64,000 nt of DNA from RGIG3077 sp964490175 (GTDB lineage Bacteria; Bacillota; Clostridia; Oscillospirales; Ruminococcaceae): positions 8,745 through 72,744 of the forward strand of contig CAZBAI010000007.1 in the NCBI GenBank assembly GCA_964490175.1, given 5' to 3'. The translations under genes were made by a program, and so were the position numbers. The notes below the pieces were generated by a model. That model was not told the DNA's origin. It did not search any database and was given only the letters and a program-made list of their open reading frames with translations. How positions within the stretch are numbered: position 1 is the first letter of the stretch; every line of letters begins with the position of its first letter. Shown here in pieces: positions 51,449 through 59,696 of the stretch.

Positions 51449-51742
51449 TCAACACAAAATAACGGCGCTGTTTTAAATGATGACAGTTGGTCTGACCGTA
51501 CAAAAAGCATATACTATTCCGGCACTTACGTTGGGCGTGTGAGAGGTTATTATTATGACAACTTGGTCACCGATAAGGTTCAGGCAAGCTGCGAGTCATC
51601 AACGAGCTACTATCGTTATGCTACCGTGTCTTCCAAAACTTCCGCTTCGGGAGATACTATTAAGACAGGAAACGCATATTCCGGCAAGGTGACATTGGCA
51701 AACAACAAAGCAATTTTTGCCGGTGTAATCCACGTTTCATAA
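51449..51742 (+). pseudogene. Truncated gene, C-terminal part of a Tyr/Ser/Thr-rich protein
   Basis: A 97-residue open stretch with no start codon or ribosome binding site at its upstream end (an in-frame stop lies at 51446-51448). It begins NNGAVLNDDSWSDRTK, contains IYYSGTYVGRVRGYYYDN and SSTSYYRYATVSSKTSASG, and ends IFAGVIHVS. Composition is that of a secreted protein; one Cys. A GTG at 51539 could start a 67-residue version but has no ribosome binding site. Most likely the 3' end of a gene whose 5' part was lost, leaving its promoter fused. Family unknown. Confidence 0.55.
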
Positions 51743-51755
51743 TGTAATTTCATTC

Positions 51756-51786
51756 GCAAACGGGCATGTAAAAAATGCCCGTTTGC
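51756..51786 (+). terminator. Terminator after the truncated gene
   Basis: Arms GCAAACGGGCAT and ATGCCCGTTTGC around GTAAAAA, followed by CACAATCTTTTTG. Strong stem, modest T tract; the next gene starts 24 bp later. Confidence 0.75.
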
Positions 51787-51809
51787 ACAATCTTTTTGAG
51801 GTGATTTAA

Positions 51810-52367
51810 ATGAAAGCTGCTAAATTAAAAAAACGCACCAAAGTTTTTTTGATTATAATTACAATTCTTGTTGTCGGCTTTGCCGCATACACCGCCTTGT
51901 GGTTTGTGCATTATAATACATTGATTAAGCCAATGCTTAAAAACAAAGATATTATGACTTGCAAACAATATGATGACACTTTGGTAAAGGAAGAATATGA
52001 ATATATTGATGAAGACGGTGTAGGTTATTCTGTATTTACACCGCATTTTTTAAAATTTAACGGGAATTTATCCGCAGGAACTCCGGAAAAATATGACGAA
52101 AATTGGAACCGTGAAGTAGATTACACTTATTCGCTTATGTACAAACCATATCTGTTTCATGATAATAACTATCGGTTTACTGTTAATGTATTTTCACCGG
52201 AGGAAAAGGCATTGAACGCCGACTGTGATACTTATTTCATTCGTACCGATTCAAAACTAAATCTCGTCGAGGGTGATGAAGAAATTTACAAAAAGCACTA
52301 TGACCAAATCGCCGATTTGTACGAAAGGTGCAAAAAACTCTACGGCGAAGACGTTTTTACGGATTAA
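51810..52367 (+). CDS. Single-pass membrane protein, paralogue 1 of a tandem pair
   Basis: A 185-residue protein: basic start MKAAKLKKRTK, membrane helix at about 12-34, then an extracytoplasmic region rich in Tyr, Asp and Asn with GYSVFTPHFLKFNGNLS, SLMYKPYLF and the C-terminus GEDVFTD. ATG follows GAGGTGATTTAA. The next gene is its paralogue. No family recognised; the composition and isolation suggest an accessory gene. Confidence 0.75.
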   Translation: MKAAKLKKRTKVFLIIITILVVGFAAYTALWFVHYNTLIKPMLKNKDIMTCKQYDDTLVKEEYEYIDEDGVGYSVFTPHFLKFNGNLSAGTPEKYDENWNREVDYTYSLMYKPYLFHDNNYRFTVNVFSPEEKALNADCDTYFIRTDSKLNLVEGDEEIYKKHYDQIADLYERCKKLYGEDVFTD

Positions 52368-52404
52368 AATATCAATTACAGCATTATTAACAGAGGTGAT
52401 TAGA

Positions 52405-52965
52405 ATGAAAAGTGTCAAGCTGAAAAAGCGCACCAAAATCATTATAACTGTTATAATAACCATTATCTTAATAGTGTCTGTGTATTGCACTTTGTGGCTT
52501 GTAAGATATTACAAGCTGATAGTTCCGATGACGAAAAACGAAAATTTAGTTTTGAATGTCAGCAAAGATATGGAGGGCATGGCACACAAAGAATATGAAT
52601 ACAACGGAGATCACATTTCATATACGGTTTTTATGCCGTCATTTCCAAGATTTGGCGGGAATTTAAGCGTTTTAACACCAACGGATTATGACAAGGATTG
52701 GAATTGCATAACAGATTATTCATATGGGCTGATGTACAAACCATACTTATTTGATGATAATTGGTATTGGTATTCTGTCTATGATTATTCAGAAGTTGAA
52801 ACAATAAACGATCAATCTAAATCCGTCACTTACGATATCTACACCGATTCGCAACTGAATTTTATTGGCGGCGACAAAGAAATATATGACAAGCACTATG
52901 ACGAACTGAAAAATTTATATGACATGGCGAAAGAGTTTTTCGGTGAAGACGTTTTTACGGATTAA
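52405..52965 (+). CDS. Single-pass membrane protein, paralogue 2 of a tandem pair
   Basis: A 186-residue relative of the upstream gene: MKSVKLKKRTK, membrane helix, SYTVFMPSFPRFGGNLS, YGLMYKPYLFDDN and the identical C-terminal GEDVFTD. The ATG at 52405 is used because it aligns with the paralogue start and follows AGAGGTGATTAGA, the same leader as paralogue 1. Clear tandem duplication with about half of the residues changed. Function unknown. Confidence 0.78.
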   Translation: MKSVKLKKRTKIIITVIITIILIVSVYCTLWLVRYYKLIVPMTKNENLVLNVSKDMEGMAHKEYEYNGDHISYTVFMPSFPRFGGNLSVLTPTDYDKDWNCITDYSYGLMYKPYLFDDNWYWYSVYDYSEVETINDQSKSVTYDIYTDSQLNFIGGDKEIYDKHYDELKNLYDMAKEFFGEDVFTD

Positions 52966-52988
52966 AACACATATTTAATACAAAAAAT

Positions 52989-53034
52989 AATGCCGAATCT
53001 TACGAGCGCTTGCAGCTCAAAAAGGTTCGGCATT
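52989..53034 (+). terminator. Terminator between convergent genes
   Basis: Arms AATGCCGAA-CTT and AAG-GTTCGGCATT (52989-53001 and 53022-53034). It lies between the plus-strand paralogue and the minus-strand peptidoglycan-binding gene and may serve both. Confidence 0.7.
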
Positions 53035-53093
53035 GTTAATTTACGATTTAAAAAATCTTTTTGCACAGTGCAAATGCGCTCTTTCTGCCGCAT

Positions 53094-53606
53094 TTACAGT
53101 CTGTTAATGGCAAAATTTATATATTCTACAAGCAAATTCCACGTCTGCATATCGGCAACGCCCGTAATTTCGAGCGAAAACAACAGCTGTGCCGCTTTAA
53201 CGCTATCTTTTGTAGCTTCGTCATATACTCCGTTAATATCAGGCAATTTCGGAAAATTTTCAAAGCTTTGCGCCAAAAATGACAACATTGACTGCAATAT
53301 TTCAATTGTCAGCTTTGGCGATGATGAATCGACATATCCGCTTATCGGAAATATATCAAGCGCTGTCGGCTTCGCCGTAATTTTTAAATACACAGCGGCA
53401 ATTGCGTCCCATGTTTTGCCGTCTACCCGACCTGTTATCGGCAAACCGTATATTGACTGAAATGCGCTCACCGCCGCAGCCGTGCTTTTATCAAACACCC
53501 CACTCGGAATCGGCGCACCGACTCTTTCGTCTTTTTCCGAAATTGCAAAAAGCATTCGCTGTAATTCTCTTATGTGTGATATTTTCTGTACTTCGGTGTA
53601 TGGCAT
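53094..53606 (-). CDS. Protein with two peptidoglycan-binding (PG_binding_1) domains
   Basis: A 170-residue protein without signal peptide. Two repeats of the helical peptidoglycan-binding fold: residues about 12-70 (GVFDKSTAAAVSAFQSIYGLPITGRVDGKTWDAI seen in parts) and about 100-165 (GVYDEATKDSVKAAQLLFSLEITGVADMQTWNLL in parts), each with the D-x-x-T and GxxDxxTW pattern. It lies 18 bp after a larger gene with three such domains. Possibly a spore-coat or cortex-associated protein; inference. Confidence 0.88.
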   Translation of the reverse strand: MPYTEVQKISHIRELQRMLFAISEKDERVGAPIPSGVFDKSTAAAVSAFQSIYGLPITGRVDGKTWDAIAAVYLKITAKPTALDIFPISGYVDSSSPKLTIEILQSMLSFLAQSFENFPKLPDINGVYDEATKDSVKAAQLLFSLEITGVADMQTWNLLVEYINFAINRL

Positions 53607-53624
53607 TTTGTTTTAACCCCCTCA

Positions 53625-55019
53625 TTATGTTGCCGCTATGGTATATCCCGGATTTTGAAACGGCTTTTTGTCAAATCCGAATTTCAAATCAGACCACACA
53701 GAGGCAATCGCATCCCACGTTTGCGCTCCTACAATTCCGCTGTTTCGCAAATTAAACCTTTTTTGAAACGCAATTACCGCTTCTCTTGTCAGCGGACCGA
53801 AATACCCTGTTGTGCTGACCGATGGAATATCCGAATATGTATTGTGAATATCGCTTAAATAGCTCTGCAATATTCTGACATATTCATTTGTTATGCCCTC
53901 ACGCAGCGGCGTGCCCGGATAAAGTACAACGTCATCTTCTTCAAGCGGAACAGACTCGACGATTCCGGCATATGCGCTGTATATACTGTCCCACGTGTTT
54001 TCATCAACAGCGCCTGTTTGCACAAGTCCGAAAGTTTTTTGAAACGAACGCACGCTCGCCTCGGTCTGTGCGTCATAAAGCGATGTGATTTGCGCAGGCT
54101 GAACGCTTTGATAATATGCGCCTATCACCGCAAGATGATATTGCAATATCCGCACGGCCTCGCCCTCATTTCCGACCGAAAGCCTGTCGGGAATCGGCAC
54201 GGCGGTTTCTTCAATCGAAAGCCCCTCGGAATTAAGCTCCGCAAGTTTTTTTACGCTGATATAAATATAAGCGATTTGATACCACGTAGCCTCGTCTGTA
54301 ACGCCTGTTTCCGGCAAATTGAATATGCCTTGAAACGTTCTGACGGCGTCTGCGGTATCTTCACCGTAAAAGCCGTCAACAGAGGCAATTTTCGGTATCA
54401 GCGGATAATTGTGAGAAATTCTGTTGAGCTGTGTTTGCAATGTAAAAACCTCTGTGCGGCGGTCGCCTATTTCAATCGGGCTGCCCGGATATGATGGGGT
54501 ATTTGTCGCAACGGGTACATTTTCGACAATTTCAATGTCATCACCGTAATAGCGCTTTAAAATTTGCAGCGGCGTCAAACCTTGATTTGCAAGCTCAACC
54601 GTGCCAAACTGCGAAAGTCCGTCACAAGTTGAGGTCGTTCCGTTGCAAAATGACGAAAACAACGGCTCTACCGCACCCTGCCTTCTTATATAGCTGTTAA
54701 AAATCTCATCAACAATAACATTCACCGAATCGAATATGCTTCGCCCGTCAAAAAAAGCCTGATCATACTGAGTACTGCTTGTAATATCAAAATCAAACCC
54801 TCTTGCCCTGTACCATTCCGTATAAATTCGGTTGAGCGCAAATGTTATTATCGCATAAATATTCGCACGCAAAGCGCTTTCGGGCCACGTTGGGTAAATT
54901 TCGCTTGAAGCGACATTTTTTATGTAATCGGGAAAATCAAGAGTTATATTTGAAGCGTCCGTATTAGGCGCTCCGAGATGCACCGTGATTCTCTCGGGTA
55001 TAAACGGCTGACCTGTCAT
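53625..55019 (-). CDS. SpoIID-like domain plus three peptidoglycan-binding domains
   Basis: A 464-residue protein. N-terminal about 30-170 resembles the SpoIID/LytB amidase-enhancer fold: EIYPTWPESALRANIYAIITFALNRIYTEWY (in parts), then a late GLSQFGTVELANQGLTPLQILKRYYGDDIEIV-like stretch. Three PG_binding_1 domains follow at about 190-260, 285-360 and 375-445, each ending TGxxDxxTW or similar. No signal peptide is visible, which suggests action in the mother cell or forespore space, or an unusual export route. Sporulation role is inference. Confidence 0.85.
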   Translation of the reverse strand: MTGQPFIPERITVHLGAPNTDASNITLDFPDYIKNVASSEIYPTWPESALRANIYAIITFALNRIYTEWYRARGFDFDITSSTQYDQAFFDGRSIFDSVNVIVDEIFNSYIRRQGAVEPLFSSFCNGTTSTCDGLSQFGTVELANQGLTPLQILKRYYGDDIEIVENVPVATNTPSYPGSPIEIGDRRTEVFTLQTQLNRISHNYPLIPKIASVDGFYGEDTADAVRTFQGIFNLPETGVTDEATWYQIAYIYISVKKLAELNSEGLSIEETAVPIPDRLSVGNEGEAVRILQYHLAVIGAYYQSVQPAQITSLYDAQTEASVRSFQKTFGLVQTGAVDENTWDSIYSAYAGIVESVPLEEDDVVLYPGTPLREGITNEYVRILQSYLSDIHNTYSDIPSVSTTGYFGPLTREAVIAFQKRFNLRNSGIVGAQTWDAIASVWSDLKFGFDKKPFQNPGYTIAAT

Positions 55020-55041
55020 ATAAAAATTCCTTTCTTAATTT

Positions 55042-55683
55042 TTAAAACTGCGGTTCATCGCTGTAAAATGTAATTTCACGCCGACTTGCCGCATTGCTCG
55101 GCAACGGCACCATGTTCACCGTAAGCAAAGAGGTTATTCCCGAAAAAATCGGCACGTTCTCATTTTTCACCGTATAGAATCCTTCCAGAAAAATTTCTGC
55201 GGTATATGTTGAAAAAGGAATGTTTGCGCCGTCTTTTTCGCTCGATTCGGGCGCAGGCAGTGTAATAACAGGCGTTTTGCCGCTTTTGTCGGTCAAACTT
55301 ACATTCACCGCACTTTGACCGAACGACGTTTTTTGCGTAATTACAACAACCGCATTTTCAAGCGGATAAGCCTTTTCTCCCATTGCCACGCCGACTTGAA
55401 GAAAACCGTATTCCGAATATTCGTTTTTTGCCGAAATATCTTCGGGCGCTGTGTTTAGCAGCTCCACCGGAGTTATGTTTAAAACTTCGGGCAGCGGCGG
55501 TGCGGCAATTTCATCTTGCGCTGTACCGTTTTGCTCTGTATTGTTTTGCTCTGTATTGTTTTGCGCTGTACCGTTTTGCTCTGTATTGCTTTGCTCTGTA
55601 TTGCTTTGATTTAAAGCGGCGTTTTGGCTGTAAAGGCGCATCATTTCATCAATATATTTTTGCATATTCTCTTGATTCGGCAT
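55042..55683 (-). CDS. Repeat-containing protein with carboxypeptidase-regulatory-like domain
   Basis: A 213-residue protein starting MPNQENMQKYIDEMMRLY at the ATG behind AAAGGAG. Residues about 24-55 are a low-complexity stretch built of five-residue units (TEQSN, TEQNG, TAQNN type) encoded by six 15-bp tandem repeats. The C-terminal 130 residues look like a beta-sandwich: GFLQVGVAMGEKAYPLENA, VSLTDKSGKT, YTAEIFLEGFYTVKNENVP, reminiscent of carboxypeptidase-regulatory-like domains. First gene of the peptidoglycan-binding trio, 22 bp before the SpoIID-like gene. Function unknown. Confidence 0.8.
   Translation of the reverse strand: MPNQENMQKYIDEMMRLYSQNAALNQSNTEQSNTEQNGTAQNNTEQNNTEQNGTAQDEIAAPPLPEVLNITPVELLNTAPEDISAKNEYSEYGFLQVGVAMGEKAYPLENAVVVITQKTSFGQSAVNVSLTDKSGKTPVITLPAPESSEKDGANIPFSTYTAEIFLEGFYTVKNENVPIFSGITSLLTVNMVPLPSNAASRREITFYSDEPQF
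55516..55605 (-). repeat. Six-unit 15-bp tandem repeat inside a gene
   Basis: Plus-strand units of the type TTGCTCTGTATTGTT and TTGCGCTGTACCGTT; the order is A B B A B' B', so two rounds of duplication are visible. Encodes NTEQN/GTAQN-type pentapeptides. Prone to slippage. Confidence 0.9.
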
Positions 55684-55752
55684 AATTAACGCTTGCTCCT
55701 TTTTTGCTAAATTAGTAAATTCTATTCGCCACGCCGTTAAAAGTTGACTAAT

Positions 55753-55781
55753 TTGCAAAAATCTGTTAGAATGTATAAGAT
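55753..55781 (+). promoter_or_regulatory. Promoter of the CPBP gene
   Basis: Plus strand: TTGCAA at 55753-55758, 17-base spacer, TAAGAT at 55776-55781. Confidence 0.7.
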
Positions 55782-55837
55782 AAAATTCTTGCATAAAAAT
55801 GTGTTTTGGCAATTTTTTGTAAAGGAGCTTTGATTTT

Positions 55838-56827
55838 ATGAAAACGCCGAGTTTTAAGTTTTCGCTTCTCGATGAGGCAAAAAAAGGCGAGCTTGCAAAG
55901 ACCTATTTCGGTCAGATATTAGTCTTTTTCGGTGTATTTATCGTTTCGACATTGCTGCAATCGGTGATTCCGTGTATATTTATCTGGGACGAAATGATAG
56001 ATGCGATGAGCAAATCGGGAATAAACACCTCCGATTCAAACGAAATTTACAAATTTTACACAAATTATGACCTCGGCAACGCATTTTTGCTGCTCAGCCT
56101 TTTTTGCACTGCTTTGGGCATTATCACCGTCTTTTTATACTGCCGTGGCTTTGAAAAGCGAAAAATTTCTTCCCTCGGCTTTGTCAAGCACAAAGCCTTA
56201 AAAAGCTATTCTTTAGGGGCGCTTTGCGGCTTTGCGATGTTTTCTCTCTCAATTGTTTTGTGTATTTTGCTCGGCGGCGGACAGCTCAATATGCAAAATA
56301 ATATAAATATTACGTTAATATTTGCCTATTTATGCGGCTTTATTGTGCAGGGAATGTATGAAGAAGTCATCTTTCGGGGATATTTCTTTATATCGACAGC
56401 CTGCGAAAAACCAATCGGATATGCAATTATCGCAAACTCGGTTTTGTTTTCACTGTGCCATGCGCTCAATGCAGGCGTCAGCGCCTTGGCGTTTTTTAAT
56501 ATTGCGCTTTTCGGCGTATTTATGTCGCTTTGTATGATTTTAACCGAGAATATTTGGTTTATCGCAGCGCTTCACAGCTTTTGGAATTTTACGCAGGGCA
56601 ATATATACGGCGTAAAAACAAGCGGAATGAATATGCGTGAGGCTGTTTTTTCCTTTACGCCAAACTCTGTACCGAATTGGATTTGCGGCGGAAAATTCGG
56701 GTTGGAGGGCAGTATTGCAGTTACTGCGGTGCTGATTTTCGGCATTACGGCTCTGATTTTTTTGATAAAGAAAAATCGACACTGCGCTTTGCGGAATAAC
56801 TATCCCGAAAAGCACAATGCCGATTAA
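55838..56827 (+). CDS. CPBP family intramembrane glutamic endopeptidase
   Basis: A 329-residue membrane protein with about eight helices, of the CAAX-prenyl-protease/bacteriocin-processing (Abi) family. The active-site motifs are MYEEVIFRGYF (EExxxR), FSLCHALNAG (FxxxH) and HSFWNFTQG (HxxxN-like). ATG follows AAAGGAGCTTTGATTTT. Physiological substrates of these proteases are mostly unknown. Convergent with the M23 gene. Confidence 0.9.
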   Translation: MKTPSFKFSLLDEAKKGELAKTYFGQILVFFGVFIVSTLLQSVIPCIFIWDEMIDAMSKSGINTSDSNEIYKFYTNYDLGNAFLLLSLFCTALGIITVFLYCRGFEKRKISSLGFVKHKALKSYSLGALCGFAMFSLSIVLCILLGGGQLNMQNNINITLIFAYLCGFIVQGMYEEVIFRGYFFISTACEKPIGYAIIANSVLFSLCHALNAGVSALAFFNIALFGVFMSLCMILTENIWFIAALHSFWNFTQGNIYGVKTSGMNMREAVFSFTPNSVPNWICGGKFGLEGSIAVTAVLIFGITALIFLIKKNRHCALRNNYPEKHNAD

Positions 56828-56869
56828 ATCTAAAGATATTTTGCAAGCTTTTGGTTTAAAGCTATTGTG

Positions 56870-57610
56870 TCAACCAAGCAGCCCTATAGGGTCTATATAA
56901 CTATCGCCATTTTGCACCTCAAAATGCAAATGTGACGAAAGCGAGCTTTCGATATCCGCACTTTTGCCGACAGTGCCGATTACCGTACCGGCATTGACCT
57001 CGTCGCCTTTTGTAACATTAAGTCCCTGCGCAAGGTTGCAATAGCGGGCGCTTATTCCGTTTAAATGGTCGATTGTCACACAATATCCCCACAGCGGGTC
57101 AAGTTCTATTTCGATAACTTTGCCCGATGTCATCGACTTTACCGACGTTCCCTCCTGCGCTTCTATATCAATTCCGTTATGGGTTTGCCAAATTCCCGTT
57201 GTTGCCGATTTTACCAACTCACCGTTGCTGAAATCATTGATTATATCGCCGCTTACCGGATATACAAACGGTTGCGTTGCCGTGTTTTCAACATTTTTAT
57301 CCGCCGTTGTCTGCTCTGCGGTCGTCACTATTGCTGTTGTCGTTGTCACAATGCGGCTTGTTGTCGTTGTTTTACTCGTTGTTTGCGATACATCTTCCTT
57401 TTTGATATCATTTTTGCTGACATTTGCGTCGCTTACCGATTCGGACAGCGAAAAGCTTGAATCAAGCTGCCCTTCAAGTGAATCCTTTGTTTGCGAATAT
57501 GCAAAATATCCTGCTGCGGACAGCATTAAAACACTTGCCGCCAGCGTGATGTAAAGTCCGCTTTGTGCGTGTGTTTTCTTTTTGCCCGACTGTGTGCCGA
57601 AATTTTTCAA
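56870..57610 (-). CDS. SpoIIQ-like M23 peptidase
   Basis: A 246-residue membrane-anchored LytM protein. Membrane segment about 17-37, a Ser/Thr-rich stalk (runs such as TTSKTTTTSRIVTTTT), and an M23 domain from about residue 115: YPVSGDIINDFS, THNGIDIEAQEGTSV, SHLHFEVQNGD. The zinc ligands H, D and HxH are all present, so unlike Bacillus SpoIIQ it should be an active endopeptidase, as in Clostridioides. SpoIIQ forms the engulfment channel with SpoIIIAH. TTG start at 57610 follows AAAGGGG. Confidence 0.85.
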   Translation of the reverse strand: MKNFGTQSGKKKTHAQSGLYITLAASVLMLSAAGYFAYSQTKDSLEGQLDSSFSLSESVSDANVSKNDIKKEDVSQTTSKTTTTSRIVTTTTAIVTTAEQTTADKNVENTATQPFVYPVSGDIINDFSNGELVKSATTGIWQTHNGIDIEAQEGTSVKSMTSGKVIEIELDPLWGYCVTIDHLNGISARYCNLAQGLNVTKGDEVNAGTVIGTVGKSADIESSLSSHLHFEVQNGDSYIDPIGLLG

Positions 57611-57655
57611 ATTGATTTACCCCTTTCTTTGAGCAAGGAAAACTCCCTTTGAAGT

Positions 57656-57684
57656 TATTTTTGTCCGCTTTCAGCCAAATATAC
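57656..57684 (-). promoter_or_regulatory. Possible forespore-type promoter of the SpoIIQ-like gene
   Basis: Minus strand: GTATA at 57680-57684, 14-base gap, GACAAAAATA at 57656-57665, close to the sigma-F/G pattern GYATA/GGNNANANTA but with a short spacer and one mismatch. Tentative. Confidence 0.3.
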
Positions 57685-57723
57685 CGCAAAAATACTTTGT
57701 TTGAAAAAAAGAGTTGTGTTTTT

Positions 57724-58593
57724 ATGAAAAATAATAGCTTTAATGCCAAAAACCTGCCTTTAAGAGTTTTTAAAAAAAGGACAGCGGCTTTGTTTGAACA
57801 AATTGACATTTCCGAAAAAAGCGATGAATATATGCGCTGGCTTGAGGTTTGCCGAAATCTTCACAATAGCGAAGCCGAGCTTTTCAATGCGCTTTGCATA
57901 GATCCCAAGCTGTGTATTCCGATTGTCGAAACCGACGGTAAAAACACATACTTTGAATGTATGTATGCTGTTGTGGGCGATTTTTTTCAATCTGATTTTT
58001 CCGATATAATTTATGTCGATCGAATGAACATAAGCTTTGCAAAATCGGAGAGCTTTGAGCAAAACCGCATTATTTATGTCACGGTGAAAACAACGGTAAA
58101 AACAAAAAAATCCGCAGTTTCAAAGCTTTTCGGCACGCTTGCCTATTTCAAAGCAAAAAAACAAACCGAATACAAAATAAAAATCGAACTTCAAAAAGAG
58201 CTTTGCAAATGTTTGAAAAACGCAAAAGCGCAGTACACTCCCCTTTCTGCCGACGAAGCGCAAACATATGCGGCGATTTGGTATGAGCTTGTTGCCGACA
58301 AAAAAATCCCCAAAAAAGGAATGGCGGCATTTTTTGAAAAAGACAACGGATTTTTGAAAAAAGACAGCGCCGATAAAGCTTTTGAGCGATGTGACAAAAA
58401 AAATATCAGCATATATCTTTGCGACAAGCGCATATGCGTTAAAACCAACGGGGCTGTGCGCTTGCACCCAAGCGATATCGCACGCTTTGAAAAGGCCGTT
58501 GTAACAGCGCACGACTTTTCATGGGTATATTATCACGCAACGGGCGATAATACGTTTTTTTATTCAAAATATAAAGTCTTAAAGGAAGTTTAA
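57724..58593 (+). CDS. Protein of unknown function
   Basis: A 289-residue soluble protein, Lys-rich, without signal peptide or membrane segment. N-terminal half contains RWLEVCRNLHNSEAELFNAL and CIPIVETDGKNTYFECMYAV; a basic middle (TVKTKKSAVSKLFG) and the C-terminal RICVKTNGAVRLHPSD. ATG at 57724 has only a weak AAGAG upstream. Divergent from the SpoIIQ-like gene and contiguous with the next gene (TAAATG). No family recognised. Confidence 0.72.
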   Translation: MKNNSFNAKNLPLRVFKKRTAALFEQIDISEKSDEYMRWLEVCRNLHNSEAELFNALCIDPKLCIPIVETDGKNTYFECMYAVVGDFFQSDFSDIIYVDRMNISFAKSESFEQNRIIYVTVKTTVKTKKSAVSKLFGTLAYFKAKKQTEYKIKIELQKELCKCLKNAKAQYTPLSADEAQTYAAIWYELVADKKIPKKGMAAFFEKDNGFLKKDSADKAFERCDKKNISIYLCDKRICVKTNGAVRLHPSDIARFEKAVVTAHDFSWVYYHATGDNTFFYSKYKVLKEV

Positions 58594-58887
58594 ATGTTCA
58601 AAAAAAGGAAAGCAGAAACGGCATTGCTAAAAAAAATCAACAAAAAAGCGATTAAATACTGTTCGGTCAAAAACGACCTCGGCGAGGAAATCATCATCGG
58701 CAAAAGGGGCGCAATCAACGTTTTCGATGATGAAATCACGATTGTATGCGACGGAACAATCGTTTTCAGATGCCGCAGGAAAAACGCAAAGGTGTTTGAA
58801 CTTATGAGCCTCGGCGGCGCTGTGATAGAGGGCGAAACCGAAGCGGAAATCCGCACTGTCGTGACCGCCTACTACACATCACCGTAA
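58594..58887 (+). CDS. Small conserved-looking protein of unknown function
   Basis: A 97-residue protein: basic helical start MFKKRKAETALLKKINKKA, then a beta-rich stretch GAINVFDDEITIVCDGTIVFRC and KVFELMSLGGAVIEG. The start abuts the previous stop (TAAATG), with AAGGAAG upstream, and rsmE follows after 23 bp. Compact single-domain look; no family recognised. Confidence 0.75.
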   Translation: MFKKRKAETALLKKINKKAIKYCSVKNDLGEEIIIGKRGAINVFDDEITIVCDGTIVFRCRRKNAKVFELMSLGGAVIEGETEAEIRTVVTAYYTSP

Positions 58888-58910
58888 AATTTACACGAAC
58901 GGAGAATATT

Positions 58911-59630
58911 ATGCCAAGATTTTTTATCGACTGTATTCCGCAGCACAGCGTTGAAATTAAAGGCGGCGATGCACGCCACATTGCTTTGTCATTGCGCATG
59001 AAAATCGGCGAGGAAATAACTTTAACGCACGGCGGAACAGATTATTTATGCACGATTGAAAGCATCAACCCCGAAAGCGTGTTGCTGTCGGTTAATTCCG
59101 CACTGCCCTGCTTGGCCGAGCCAACGGTGAAGCTGATGCTTTTTCAGGCGTTGCCGAAACTTGATAAGCTTGAAACGATTGTTCAAAAATCGGTTGAGCT
59201 TGGCGTGTGCCGTATTGTGCCGGTTTTGACAAGGCGCTGCATTTCACGCCCTAAAGATGCGGATTTTGAAAAAAAGCGAACTCGACTTGCAAAAATTGCG
59301 CTTGAAGCCGCAAAACAATCCGGCAGAGGAATTATTCCCGAAATAGCGCCGCTGACAAACTTTGAAAATGCGATTGCGCAAATGAAAGAATCCGACATTG
59401 CCTTGATGTGCTATGAAAACGGCGGAAAGCATTTTTCGCAAACTAACCTTCCGAAAAGCGGCAGTATTTCACTTTTAATCGGCAGTGAGGGCGGTTTTGA
59501 CTTTGAAGAAGCAAATTTTGCCGCCGAAAACGGCATTGCCCATATATGGCTGGGCAGCAGAATTTTGCGCTGTGAAACCGCTCCGATTGCGGCTGTTTCG
59601 GTCATTATGCATATGACGGGAAATTTTTAA
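58911..59630 (+). CDS. rsmE: 16S rRNA (uracil1498-N3)-methyltransferase RsmE
   Basis: SPOUT-class methyltransferase, 239 residues. PUA-like N-terminal domain (HIALSLRMKIGEEI), then KLDKLETIVQKSVELGVCRIVPV, RWxKI-equivalent region RLAKIALEAAKQSGRG, and the knotted SAM site LLIGSEGGFDFEE plus LGSRILRCETAPIAA. GPEGG is GSEGG here. Start ATG behind CGGAGAATATT. Confidence 0.94.
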   Translation: MPRFFIDCIPQHSVEIKGGDARHIALSLRMKIGEEITLTHGGTDYLCTIESINPESVLLSVNSALPCLAEPTVKLMLFQALPKLDKLETIVQKSVELGVCRIVPVLTRRCISRPKDADFEKKRTRLAKIALEAAKQSGRGIIPEIAPLTNFENAIAQMKESDIALMCYENGGKHFSQTNLPKSGSISLLIGSEGGFDFEEANFAAENGIAHIWLGSRILRCETAPIAAVSVIMHMTGNF

Positions 59631-59661
59631 TGACATTTTTTTCAAAAAGTTTTTAAAACTA

Positions 59662-59690
59662 TTGAATTTTTTGGAGCTATGTGTTATAAT
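59662..59690 (+). promoter_or_regulatory. Promoter of the acidic Cys-rich protein gene
   Basis: Plus strand: TTGAAT at 59662-59667, 17-base spacer, TATAAT at 59685-59690. Confidence 0.75.
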
Positions 59691-59696
59691 AATTGT

